A stretch of DNA of 27,281 bases from contig CADCVT010000121.1 of NCBI GenBank assembly GCA_902806215.1, forward strand, positions 1 through 27,281, written 5' to 3'. Both the position numbers and the translations under genes were made by a program. The notes beneath the pieces were generated by a model, which was given only the letters and a program-made list of their open reading frames with translations, did no database searches and was not told the DNA's origin. Shown here piece by piece: positions 1-8,220 of this stretch (positions are counted from its first letter, which is position 1; each line of letters starts with the position of its first letter). The DNA is from an uncultured Solirubrobacteraceae bacterium (GTDB lineage Bacteria; Actinomycetota; Thermoleophilia; Solirubrobacterales; Solirubrobacteraceae).

Positions 1-1
1 G

Positions 2-154
2 GCGGCGGGGTGGGCCGCGGCGCTGGCGGCGTCGACGCCCGCGGTCGCCCAGGCGCTCGACGTGGCCGAGCCGGCGAACACGGGGCCCGCCGCCGCCCTC
101 GGCGCCGGCGGCGCGGTCGCCGTGGCGGCCGTGAGGGGTCCGCGAGCGTCGTAG
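2..154 (+). CDS. 3' end of an unidentified gene
   Basis: A reading frame open from the left edge ends at a TAG at 152-154, 40 bases before fhaA. The visible 50 residues are rich in Ala, Gly and Val, with a hydrophobic run near the end (AAALGAGGAVAVAAV), which would fit the last membrane segment of a membrane protein or simply a low-complexity tail. I do not recognise the family. The frame is chosen because its third codon positions are G/C-rich and it stops cleanly before fhaA; another frame across the same bases is open for longer but looks like a shadow of fhaA. This is a weak call. Confidence 0.35.
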   Translation, partial: AAGWAAALAASTPAVAQALDVAEPANTGPAAALGAGGAVAVAAVRGPRAS

Positions 155-194
155 CATGGCCCTCACCCCGGCGGGTAGTCCCCGGCGTTGACCC

Positions 195-965
195 ATGTCC
201 GTACTGCGCAGCCTCGAGAACAGGATCGCCGGCCTCGTCGAGGGCACGTTCGGACGTGTCTTTCGCAGCGAGGTCCGTCCCGTCGAGCTCGCGCGCGGGC
301 TCGCCAAGGAGATGGACCAGCACAAGACGGTCTCCGTCTCGCGGGTCTACGTCCCCAACGAGTACGTCGTCTGGCTCGGCGCGGAGGACCGTCAACGGTT
401 CGAGGGCGTCGAGGGCGACATCGCCGACGAGCTCGCGGGCTACCTGCTCGAGCACGCGCGGCGAGAGAAGCTCGCGCTCGTCAGCCGGCCCAAGGTCTCG
501 TTCAGCACCGACGACAACCTGCGCCTTGGAGAATTTGGGATCCAGGCCCGGCTCGTGCGGGCGTCCGAGCAGGCCGGCCACGAGCCGCAGCAGGGCGACC
601 ACGGCCACACGATGGTCTACTCGACGTCGGACCGCCTGCGCGAGGAGCTCGACCGTCCTCGGCAGCCCGACAACATCCCCGCGACGCGTGCGATGGTGCT
701 GGCGGAGGGCAAGCGGATGGTCGTCCCGGCCAGCGGCGCGGTCATCGGTCGCAGCCGCGACGCGGACATCGTCCTGTCGGACCCCAACGTCTCGCGCCGC
801 CACGCGGAGATCCGCCCCGCCGGCCGCGGGCGGTGGACCGTCAACGACATGGGCAGCACCAACGGCGTGAAGGTCAACGGCTCGCTCATCTCCGGCGACC
901 ACCCGCTCCAGGCGGGGGACCGCATCGCGCTCGGGACCGCCGACATCCGGTTCGTGGTGGAGTAG
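195..965 (+). CDS. fhaA: FHA-domain protein FhaA (DUF3662 + FHA)
   Basis: A 256-residue cytoplasmic phosphothreonine-binding adaptor. Residues 1 to about 120 match the FhaA N-terminal domain (DUF3662), opening with MSVLRSLENRIAGLVEGTF and followed by a segment typical of the family (RPVELARGLAKEMD). The C-terminal FHA domain occupies about 170-256, with the signature GRS...S..VSRRHAEI and then GSTNGVKVNG. In mycobacteria FhaA binds phosphorylated partners such as MviN and is phosphorylated by PknB, linking kinase signalling to peptidoglycan synthesis. It is the first gene of the wall operon, three bases before fhaB. The ATG at 195 has no good Shine-Dalgarno sequence. The frame stays open further upstream within another frame's coding region only by chance, so the ATG that starts the family's usual N-terminus is chosen. 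Confidence 0.93.
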   Translation: MSVLRSLENRIAGLVEGTFGRVFRSEVRPVELARGLAKEMDQHKTVSVSRVYVPNEYVVWLGAEDRQRFEGVEGDIADELAGYLLEHARREKLALVSRPKVSFSTDDNLRLGEFGIQARLVRASEQAGHEPQQGDHGHTMVYSTSDRLREELDRPRQPDNIPATRAMVLAEGKRMVVPASGAVIGRSRDADIVLSDPNVSRRHAEIRPAGRGRWTVNDMGSTNGVKVNGSLISGDHPLQAGDRIALGTADIRFVVE

Positions 966-968
966 CCC

Positions 969-1451
969 GTGCTCGAGCCCGTCTCCGTCGGCCTCAAGTT
1001 CGGCTTCGTCGCCGTCCTCTACCTCTTCCTGCTCTGGGTCGCGCGCAGCGCGCTCAAGGACCTCAGGCGCAGCGCGCAGACCGCCGACGAGCGCGGCATC
1101 GGACCGCAGGCCGCGCCGCTCGCGCCGGAGGCGACCGGCATCCACCAGGCCGCCACCGGGGACCAGGTCATGCTCGTGGTCGAGCGCGCCGCGGGCCATC
1201 AGAGCGGCTCGCGATACGACGTGACCGGCGGCGCGACGCTCGGCCGGGGCGACGTCGAGATCGTGATCGAGGACGCCTTCGCGTCGTCCAGACACGCGCG
1301 CGTGGAGCGCCAGGGAGGGGTCACCGTCATCGAGGACCTCGGCTCGACGAACGGCACGTACCTCAACGAGGATCTCCTGCGCGGTCCGCAGCCGCTGCAC
1401 CCCGGCGACCGCATCCGCATCGGCGACTCCGTGTTCACATTCCACGCCTGA
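969..1451 (+). CDS. fhaB: FHA-domain membrane protein FhaB/FipA
   Basis: A 160-residue protein with one N-terminal membrane helix (residues about 9-27, FGFVAVLYLFLLWVA) and a C-terminal cytoplasmic FHA domain (about 85-160). The domain shows GRGDVEIVIED, SSRHARVE and DLGSTNGTYLN, the phosphothreonine-binding core. In mycobacteria the homologue FipA/FhaB interacts with FtsZ and FtsQ in a PknA-dependent way and supports septal or polar growth. It starts at GTG 969, three bases after fhaA, with GGAG partly inside the fhaA stop as a possible ribosome-binding site. Its TGA overlaps the ATG of the phosphatase gene by one base, indicating co-transcription and probable translational coupling. Confidence 0.92.
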   Translation: MLEPVSVGLKFGFVAVLYLFLLWVARSALKDLRRSAQTADERGIGPQAAPLAPEATGIHQAATGDQVMLVVERAAGHQSGSRYDVTGGATLGRGDVEIVIEDAFASSRHARVERQGGVTVIEDLGSTNGTYLNEDLLRGPQPLHPGDRIRIGDSVFTFHA

Positions 1452-2692
1452 TGCTCAAGGTCGCGGAGAGCTACTCGGGAACCCACACCGGCCGCCAGCG
1501 GCGGGCGAACGAGGACTCCCACTACGCACGCTCGCCGCTCTTCGCGGTCGCCGACGGCATGGGCGGCGCGCAGGCGGGGGAGATCGCGTCACGGATCGCC
1601 GTCGAGACGATCGGCGCCGACGCGGGCGTCGGCGCGGAGCAGCTCGCGACCGTCATCGAGAAGGCGAACGCCAGCATCCACGAGCTGTCGCGCTCGGACG
1701 AGCGCCGTGCCGGGATGGGCACGACCATGACCGTGCTGCTCGTGGGGGAGGAGGAGATCCACGTCGCGCACGTGGGCGACTCGCGCGCCTACCTGCTGCG
1801 CGGCGGTGAGCTCGAGAAGCTCACGCGCGACCACTCGCTCGTCGACGAGCTGGTGCGCCAGGGGAAGCTCACGCCCGAGGAGGCCAACGAGCACCCACAG
1901 CGCAGCGTCATCACGCGCGCCGTCGGCCCCGAGGCGCATGTCGAGGTCGACACGACTACCTGGCAGGCCAAGGCCGGCGACGTCTTCCTCATCTGCTCGG
2001 ACGGCCTGACGACGATGATCGGCGAGAGCGAGATCCTCGCCACGCTCCAGTCGTCGGCGACGCTCGAGGACGCCGGCCACGCGCTCATCGACGCCGCCAA
2101 CGACGCGGGCGGCCGCGACAACATCACCGTGGTCCTCTTCCGCGTCGAGGAGATCGAGCAGGCGCAGGAGCGCCGCGCGGTCGCCGAGCAGGAGACGATG
2201 GCCGGCGACGCGACGCTGAAGACCGGCGACGTGCAGGCCGCGCTCGAGGCCCAGGAGCGAGGCGGCGCGGTCGCGACGGCCCGCCGCGAGGAGCCCGATC
2301 CGCTCACCACGTCGCGGCGCCTCGAGCCGATCATCCCGACCGGCGCTCCCGGCGGGCCGAAGGCCCCGAAGGGCAAGCCGCGCTGGCGCCGCGCGCTCGT
2401 CGTCGTGGCTGTGATGGGCATGCTCCTCCTCCCGGTCATGCTCGGCGCGTTCGTCGCCGTCCGCTCGGTGTACTTCGTCGCCGCCGACGACCAGGGCTTC
2501 GTGACGGTCTACCGCGGCGTGCCGTGGGAGCTGCCGCTCGGCGTCGAGCTCTACCAGGCCAACTACAACTCGCCGGTGCACCGCAACCAGGTGCCGGTCG
2601 AGCGGCGCGACAGCGTCCTCGACCAGGAGTGGCGCTCGCAGGAGGACGCCTACGACCTCGTCGGGCAGCTGGAACGCGGCGAGCTGAGCTGA
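1451..2692 (+). CDS. pstP: PP2C-type Ser/Thr protein phosphatase PstP
   Basis: A 413-residue membrane-anchored PPM/PP2C phosphatase that would reverse phosphorylation by the PASTA kinase downstream. Residues 1 to about 235 form the catalytic domain. Metal-binding motifs are visible: RRANED (Asp22), ADGMGG (Asp35), HVGDSRAY (Asp110), CSDGL (Asp184) and GGRDN (Asp223). A charged juxtamembrane linker follows (about 240-310), then one membrane helix (about 316-338) and an outer segment of about 75 residues ending at the stop. The domain order matches actinobacterial PstP, although the extracytoplasmic part is shorter than some homologues. The ATG overlaps the fhaB stop (TGATG), and its own TGA overlaps the rodA ATG in the same way. 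The frame extends upstream into fhaA/fhaB coding DNA, but that extension is not real. Confidence 0.95.
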   Translation: MLKVAESYSGTHTGRQRRANEDSHYARSPLFAVADGMGGAQAGEIASRIAVETIGADAGVGAEQLATVIEKANASIHELSRSDERRAGMGTTMTVLLVGEEEIHVAHVGDSRAYLLRGGELEKLTRDHSLVDELVRQGKLTPEEANEHPQRSVITRAVGPEAHVEVDTTTWQAKAGDVFLICSDGLTTMIGESEILATLQSSATLEDAGHALIDAANDAGGRDNITVVLFRVEEIEQAQERRAVAEQETMAGDATLKTGDVQAALEAQERGGAVATARREEPDPLTTSRRLEPIIPTGAPGGPKAPKGKPRWRRALVVVAVMGMLLLPVMLGAFVAVRSVYFVAADDQGFVTVYRGVPWELPLGVELYQANYNSPVHRNQVPVERRDSVLDQEWRSQEDAYDLVGQLERGELS

Positions 2693-3966
2693 TGGGCGCA
2701 CGCAACCGCGAGCTGTTCGGGCTGATCCCGGCAGCGCTGCTCCTGACCGCCGGATTCGCGGCGATCTTCATTCAGCAGAACGACGAGGTCTCCGACCTGT
2801 CGTGGACGTACGGCCTCATCTTCTTCGGGCTCTGCGTCGGCGGGCACGTCTTCATCCGCGCCGCGCTGCCGCACGCCGACCCGTACCTGTTCCCGCTCGT
2901 CGCGGTCCTGGCGAGCTTCGGGATCGTGATGCTCTACCGCATCGAGGAGTCCTTCGCGCGCGACCAGGCGACGTGGTTCGTCGTCGGGCTCGTCGTGTTC
3001 GCGGCGACGATCGTGTTCCTACGCGACTACCGCGTGCTCGAGCGCTACCGGTACACGATCGCGCTGGTCGGGATCGTGCTGCTCATCCTGCCGCGCGTCC
3101 CGGGGATTGGCGCGCAGGTCAACGGCGCGTACCTGGCGATCAACGCGGGGCCCATCGCGTTCCAGCCGGCCGAGCTGGCGAAGATCGCGATCATCATCTT
3201 CCTCGCGAGCTACCTGCGCGACACGCGGCTCGTGCTCATGGAGGGCGTGCGGCTCAAGCACATCGGCCCGCTGCTGCTCGTGTGGGGCGCGGCGATGGTG
3301 CTGCTCGTGTTCATCCGCGACCTCGGCTCGTCGCTCATGTTCTTCGGCGGCTTCCTCGCGCTCGTGTACGTCGCGACGAGCCGCTTCAGCTTCGTCGCGG
3401 TCGGCGCCGGGTTGTTCGCGGCAGGGGCGTGGTTCTTCACGAGCACGGTCGGGCACGTCGGTGCTCGCATCGACGCTTGGCAGCAGCCGTTCGACCGCGA
3501 GCTCTACGACCGGGCCGGCGGCAGCTACCAGATCGCGCAGTCGCTGTTCGCGCAGGCCGACGGCGGGCTGTTCGGCCAAGGGTTCGGCCAGGCGATCCTC
3601 GACACGCCGGGCGGGGCGCCGATCCTGCCCGCGGCGGAGACCGACCTGATCTACGCGCTCATCACGAACGAACTGGGCCTCATGGGGGCCGCGGCGCTCA
3701 TCGGCGTGTACCTGCTCATCGTGGAGCGTGGGTTCAAGATCGCGATGCTCGCGACGGACTCGTTCTCGAAGCTCCTCGCCACGGGGCTGACCGCGGTGTT
3801 CGCGCTCCAGGTGTTCGTGATCGTCGGCGGCGTGACGAAGCTCATCCCACTCACCGGTGTGACGCTTCCCTTCATCTCGAAGGGAGGCTCGTCGATCGTG
3901 GCGAACTTCATCCTGCTGGCGCTGCTCCTCACGGTGTCGAATCGCGCGAGGGCGCCGCAGCAGTGA
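2692..3966 (+). CDS. rodA: SEDS peptidoglycan glycosyltransferase RodA/FtsW family
   Basis: A 424-residue polytopic membrane protein of the SEDS family, which polymerises lipid II into glycan strands together with a class B PBP. About ten hydrophobic helices can be counted. Family hallmarks are the loop RDLGSSLMFF (Asp210 lies where the essential SEDS aspartate is found) and the C-terminal signature TGVTLPFISKGGSS (Pro393 onward). The gene lies between pstP and pbpA in the conserved actinobacterial order, so RodA is a better name than FtsW, although sequence alone cannot fully separate them. The ATG overlaps the pstP stop by one base, and the last four bases overlap the GTG of pbpA. Confidence 0.94.
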   Translation: MGARNRELFGLIPAALLLTAGFAAIFIQQNDEVSDLSWTYGLIFFGLCVGGHVFIRAALPHADPYLFPLVAVLASFGIVMLYRIEESFARDQATWFVVGLVVFAATIVFLRDYRVLERYRYTIALVGIVLLILPRVPGIGAQVNGAYLAINAGPIAFQPAELAKIAIIIFLASYLRDTRLVLMEGVRLKHIGPLLLVWGAAMVLLVFIRDLGSSLMFFGGFLALVYVATSRFSFVAVGAGLFAAGAWFFTSTVGHVGARIDAWQQPFDRELYDRAGGSYQIAQSLFAQADGGLFGQGFGQAILDTPGGAPILPAAETDLIYALITNELGLMGAAALIGVYLLIVERGFKIAMLATDSFSKLLATGLTAVFALQVFVIVGGVTKLIPLTGVTLPFISKGGSSIVANFILLALLLTVSNRARAPQQ

Positions 3967-5387
3967 ACACCCCGAATGTCCGCATGTTCGTGCTCGTCTG
4001 CATCCTCTTCGCCGGCCTCGTCGGATGGACGTCGCGCTGGACCGTGTTCGAGGCCGAGGACCTGCGCGACAACTCGCTCAACCGCCGCGAGCTGCTCGAG
4101 GAGCAGCGCATCAAGCGCGGCCCGATCCGCGCGCGCGACGGCACCGTGCTCGCCGGCTCGGAGGCCCGGCCCGGCGGGACCTACCGCCGCCGCTATCCGC
4201 TCGGCAACGTCTTCTCGCACCCGGTGGGCTACTCGTACCTGTCGGTCGGGCGAAGCGCGATCGAGCAGGCCAAGAACGACGAGCTGGTGGGCCAGGACGA
4301 CGACCTGACGAACGTGGTCGACCAGCTCGCGGGCAAGGAGCCGGCGGGCGACGAGCTCATCACCACGCTCGACGTCAACGCGCAGCGCGTGGCGCTCGAC
4401 GCGCTCGGCGACAACCGCGGCGCGGTCGTGGCGATCGAGCCGCAGACCGGCGAGATCCGCGTCATGGCGAGCAAGCCGACGTTCGACCCCAACGAGCTCA
4501 ACGACGCGCGCGACACGAAGGCCCTGAGCAACGGCTCGGCGCTCAACCGCACGACCCAGGGCCAGTATCCGCCGGGCTCGACGTTCAAGGTCCTCACAGC
4601 GGTGGCCGCGATCGACAGCGGGCGCTACGAGAAGGACAGCCGGGTCAGCGGGAAATCGCCCAAGCAGATCTCCGGCGCGCCGCTCAACAACTTCGGCAAC
4701 AAGGACTGGGGCACGATCCCGCTGACCACCGCACTGACGAACTCCGTCAACACGGTGTGGGGCGAGGTCGCCGAGAAGCTCGGCAAGGAGACGATGCAGC
4801 GCTACATGGAGCGTTTCGGGTTCCTCAAGCGCGTGGAGGTCGACCTGCCCGCCGAGGAGCGGGCGTCGTCCGGCGTGCGCGTGCCGAACCGCAAGCGCTT
4901 CGTCGAACCGACGAGCGACCTCGTCGACATCGGCCGCGTCGCCATCGGGCAGGGCGGCCTGCTCGCCACGCCGCTGCAGATGGCGATGGTCGCCTCCGCG
5001 GTGGCCAACGAGGGCACGCTCATGAAGCCGACGCTGACCGACCGGGTCCGCGACATCGACGGCCGGACGAAGGACGACGGCGACCCCGAGGAGCTCGAGG
5101 AGGTCATGAAGCCCGAGACCGCTCGCGACGTCGGCGACATGATGGCCTCGGTCGTGCGCGAGGGCACCGGCACCGCGGCCGCGCTCGACGGCATCGCGAT
5201 CGCCGGCAAGACCGGCACCGCGGAGATCGACGTCGCGCGCAACATCAACCAGCCGTGGTTCATCGGCTTCGCGCCGCGCGACAACCCGAAGATCGCCATC
5301 GCGGTGACGATCGAGCGCTCGCAGGGGCAGGGCGGCACGGTCGCCGCGCCGATCGCCAAGAAGGTCCTGCAGGAGCTCCTCAAGTGA
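3963..5387 (+). CDS. pbpA: Class B penicillin-binding protein PbpA (D,D-transpeptidase)
   Basis: A 474-residue peptidoglycan cross-linking enzyme and partner of RodA. It has an N-terminal signal-anchor helix (about 8-24, FVLVCILFAGLVGW) and a short dimerisation or pedestal region. A transpeptidase domain follows with all three catalytic motifs: STFK (Ser206 nucleophile, Lys209), SVN (Ser261-Asn263) and KTGTAE (Lys416 onward). Size and order fit actinobacterial PbpA rather than the longer FtsI. The start is taken as GTG 3963, giving a GTGA overlap with the rodA stop, the same coupling used at the next two junctions. An in-frame ATG seven codons later is possible but would cut into the cytoplasmic tail. 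Confidence 0.94.
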   Translation: MNTPNVRMFVLVCILFAGLVGWTSRWTVFEAEDLRDNSLNRRELLEEQRIKRGPIRARDGTVLAGSEARPGGTYRRRYPLGNVFSHPVGYSYLSVGRSAIEQAKNDELVGQDDDLTNVVDQLAGKEPAGDELITTLDVNAQRVALDALGDNRGAVVAIEPQTGEIRVMASKPTFDPNELNDARDTKALSNGSALNRTTQGQYPPGSTFKVLTAVAAIDSGRYEKDSRVSGKSPKQISGAPLNNFGNKDWGTIPLTTALTNSVNTVWGEVAEKLGKETMQRYMERFGFLKRVEVDLPAEERASSGVRVPNRKRFVEPTSDLVDIGRVAIGQGGLLATPLQMAMVASAVANEGTLMKPTLTDRVRDIDGRTKDDGDPEELEEVMKPETARDVGDMMASVVREGTGTAAALDGIAIAGKTGTAEIDVARNINQPWFIGFAPRDNPKIAIAVTIERSQGQGGTVAAPIAKKVLQELLK

Positions 5388-7288
5388 CGCCGATCAGCCA
5401 GGACACGGTCGTCGACGGCCGCTACCGGGTGATGAACAAGCTCGGCTCCGGCGGCATGGCCGACGTGTGGTGCGCCGAGGACCTCCAGCTCGGGCGCAAG
5501 GTCGCGCTGAAGCTCCTGCACGCGCGCTTCGCCGAGGACGAGGACTTCATCGAGCGCTTCCGCCGCGAGGCGTCGAGTGCAGCGGGCCTCCAGCACCCGA
5601 ACGTCGTCTCGGTCTACGACCGCGGCGAGTGGGAGGGCACCTACTACATCGCGATGGAGCTCCTCGAGGGCGAGGTGCTCAAGGAGCTCATCGAGCGCGA
5701 GGCGCCGCTCGGGCCCGAGCGCGCGATCGAGCTGACGATCCAGATCCTGCGCGCCGCGCGGTTCGCGCACCGGCGGTCGATCATCCACCGCGACTTCAAG
5801 CCGCAGAACGTCATGGTCGACCACGAGGGCCGCGCGAAGGTCACCGACTTCGGCATCGCCCGCTCGGGTGCGAGCGACATGACCGAGACCGGCTCGATCA
5901 TGGGCACCGCCCAGTACCTGTCGCCCGAGCAGGCCCAAGGGCACGCCGTCAGCGCGGCGTCGGACCTCTACTCGGTCGGGATCATCCTCTACGAGCTGTT
6001 GACCGGGCGGGTGCCGTTCGAGGGCGAGGCGGCGGTCACGATCGCGCTCAAGCAGGTCAGCGAGGAGCCGGTCCCGCCGTCGCACTTCAACCCGATGCTG
6101 ACCCCGCAGCTCGAGGAGGTCGTGCTCCGCTCGCTGGCCAAGGACCCGGCCTACCGCTACGCCGACGCGGACGACTTCATCGCGGCGCTCGAGGCCGCGC
6201 GGGCCGGGCTGGTGCTGCCCGTCGAGGGCTCGGCGACGACCGCGTTCGTGCCCGTCGCCGAGGAGCCGGTCTACGCCGTCGTGGTCGAGCCGCGCCGCCG
6301 CCGCTGGTGGCTGTGGCTCCTGCCCACCGTCGCGCTGCTGGCCGCCGCGATCGTCGGCGTCCTGCTTCTCACCGACAAGGACGAGAAGGTCATCCCGCGG
6401 CTCATCGGCACCGACGTCACGACGGCCGCGCGGCGGCTGCGCAACGACGGCTTCAAGCCGGTCGTCGAGCGCTCGCGCGCGGACGCGCCGCGCGACCAGG
6501 TGATCGGCCAGGACCCGAACCCCGGCGTCCGGGTCGAGGTCGGCTCGGAGGTGACGCTGAGCGTCTCCGACGGTCCCGGCACCGCCGGCGTCCCCGCCGT
6601 CCGCGGTCTCACCCGTGAGCGGGCGCGGTCGCGGCTGCGCCGTGCGGGCTTCGCCATCGAGGAGCGGCGCGAGTCCTCCGAGACGGTCGCCGCCGGCCGC
6701 GTGATCGACACCGAGCCGCCGTCGGGCTCGCAGCTCGAGCGCGGCTCGTCGGTGACGGTCATCCTGTCCACCGGTCCCGAGCAGGTCTCGGTGCCGAGCG
6801 TCGTCGGCAAGGACGTGGAGGACGCGCGCTCCGAGCTCGACGAGGCGGGGCTGACCGCGGACGTCGAGCGCGAGGACTCCGAGGAGGAGCCCGGCACCGT
6901 GCTGCGGCAGACGCCGGGCGCCGAGGCCGAGGTCGACGCCGGGTCGTCGGTGACGCTCGTCGTCGCGCAGGAGCCGGAACAGGTCGACGTACCGCGCGTC
7001 GTCGGTCAGACCGAGAGCGAGGCTGCCGCCGCCTTGTCCGGCGCCGGGCTCGAGGTCAACATCGTCGAGCGCGACGTCGACTCGCCGGGCGAGGACGGGG
7101 AGGTGCTCAGTCAGAACCCCGCGGCCGGGCGCAAGGTCGATCCCGGCCGCCGCGTGACCATCACCGTCGGGCGCTTCGACGACTCCAAGCTCGACCCCGA
7201 GGGGCCGACCGACGAGGAGGGCGCGCCGCCGACGACGCCGACGACGCCGACCACCCCTACGACGCCGAGCACCGGAGAACGGCGGTGA
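5384..7288 (+). CDS. pknB: Transmembrane Ser/Thr kinase with four PASTA domains (PknB)
   Basis: A 634-residue sensor kinase. The cytoplasmic kinase domain (about 13-270) shows the glycine loop GSGGMADV, the ATP-anchoring Lys43 (VALKLL), the catalytic loop HRDFKPQN (Asp137), DFG (Asp155) and the activation-segment end GTAQYLSPEQ. A single membrane helix spans about 308-330. Four extracellular PASTA repeats follow (about 336-400, 401-466, 467-533, 534-600); in homologues these bind muropeptides or lipid II. The protein ends in a Thr-Pro repeat tail (TPTTPTTPTTP) encoded by short ACG/CCG repeats, possibly a wall-spanning or glycosylated linker. The GTG start overlaps the pbpA stop (GTGA). No pknA gene sits beside it, unlike in mycobacteria. 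Confidence 0.96.
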   Translation: MTPISQDTVVDGRYRVMNKLGSGGMADVWCAEDLQLGRKVALKLLHARFAEDEDFIERFRREASSAAGLQHPNVVSVYDRGEWEGTYYIAMELLEGEVLKELIEREAPLGPERAIELTIQILRAARFAHRRSIIHRDFKPQNVMVDHEGRAKVTDFGIARSGASDMTETGSIMGTAQYLSPEQAQGHAVSAASDLYSVGIILYELLTGRVPFEGEAAVTIALKQVSEEPVPPSHFNPMLTPQLEEVVLRSLAKDPAYRYADADDFIAALEAARAGLVLPVEGSATTAFVPVAEEPVYAVVVEPRRRRWWLWLLPTVALLAAAIVGVLLLTDKDEKVIPRLIGTDVTTAARRLRNDGFKPVVERSRADAPRDQVIGQDPNPGVRVEVGSEVTLSVSDGPGTAGVPAVRGLTRERARSRLRRAGFAIEERRESSETVAAGRVIDTEPPSGSQLERGSSVTVILSTGPEQVSVPSVVGKDVEDARSELDEAGLTADVEREDSEEEPGTVLRQTPGAEAEVDAGSSVTLVVAQEPEQVDVPRVVGQTESEAAAALSGAGLEVNIVERDVDSPGEDGEVLSQNPAAGRKVDPGRRVTITVGRFDDSKLDPEGPTDEEGAPPTTPTTPTTPTTPSTGERR

Positions 7289-8220
7289 GGATCGCCGTCC
7301 TGTCGGGCGGGCGATCCTCCGAGCACGAGGTGTCGCTCAACTCGGGGGCGTCGGTGCGCGAGGGCCTCGCGGCCGCGGGGCACGACGTCGTCGACGTGCG
7401 CCTCGAGCGCGACGGGACGTGGCGTCACGACGGCGAGGAGCTCGCGCTGCACCCGGCGGGTGGCCTGCTCGACGCTGACGTCGTGTTCCCGGTGCTGCAC
7501 GGTCCGTTCGGCGAGGACGGGACGGTCCAGGGGCTGCTCGAGCTGCTCGACGTGCCGTACGTGGGCTCGGGCGTCGCCGCCAGCGCGGTGTGCATGGACA
7601 AGCTGCTGCTCAAGGACCTGCTCGAGCCGCACGACATCCCGCAGGTCGCGTACGGCCGTCCCGAGGACGGACCCCAGGGCTTCCCGTGCTGGGTCAAGCC
7701 GGCGAGGCTCGGGTCGTCGGTCGGCATCGTCAAGGTCGAGCGCGAGGAGGACTTCGAGGCCGCCGTGGCCGAGGCGCGCTCGTACGACCCGCGCGTCATC
7801 GTCGAGGCGCACTCCGACGGGCTCGAGGTCGAGTGCTCGGTCCTCGGCGACCAGGTCTCCGAGCCTGGCGAGATCGTCGTCCTCGGCGACGGCTGGTACG
7901 ACTACGAGGCGAAGTACACGCCGGGCGGCATGGCGCTCGAGGTGCCTGCGCGCATCTCGGACACCGCGCGCGAGCGCCTGCGGTTCCTCGCGCTCGAGGC
8001 GTTCACGCTCGCCGGGTGCAGCGGCCTCGCCCGCGTCGACTTCTTCGTCGACGGCGAGACCGTGATGCTCAACGAGCTCAACACGATGCCGGGCTTCACG
8101 GCGACGAGCGTGTACGGAAAGCTCTGGGAGGCCTCGGGCGTCCCGTACGCCGACGTCGTCGACCGCCTCGTGGCGCTCGCCCTCTCGCGGTACGAGGCCG
8201 AGCGCGCCGCGCGCTACTGA
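7285..8220 (+). CDS. ddl: D-alanine-D-alanine ligase
   Basis: A 311-residue ATP-grasp ligase that joins two D-alanines for the peptidoglycan stem peptide in the cytoplasm. The N-terminus carries the Ddl signature (GGRSSEHEVSLNSG). The central ATP-grasp region includes FPCWVKPARLGSSVGIVKV, and the metal and substrate loop LNELNTMPGFT lies at about residues 262-272. Length fits the family. The GTG start overlaps the pknB stop (GTGA), so ddl appears to be the last gene of the fhaA-pknB operon, which is not the usual mycobacterial arrangement. Its stop region overlaps the last 7 bases of the opposing kinase gene, and no terminator hairpin is visible between them. Confidence 0.95.
   Translation: MRIAVLSGGRSSEHEVSLNSGASVREGLAAAGHDVVDVRLERDGTWRHDGEELALHPAGGLLDADVVFPVLHGPFGEDGTVQGLLELLDVPYVGSGVAASAVCMDKLLLKDLLEPHDIPQVAYGRPEDGPQGFPCWVKPARLGSSVGIVKVEREEDFEAAVAEARSYDPRVIVEAHSDGLEVECSVLGDQVSEPGEIVVLGDGWYDYEAKYTPGGMALEVPARISDTARERLRFLALEAFTLAGCSGLARVDFFVDGETVMLNELNTMPGFTATSVYGKLWEASGVPYADVVDRLVALALSRYEAERAARY

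Noticed and set aside
10..870. Long Arg/Ser-rich plus-strand frame over the left edge and fhaA
   Set aside because: Composition is typical of an out-of-frame shadow in GC-rich DNA, and fhaA with clear domains occupies the region.
7231..7272. ACG/CCG short tandem repeat as a mobile or CRISPR-like repeat
   Set aside because: It is coding DNA for the Thr-Pro tail of PknB; units are codon-sized and there are no spacers.
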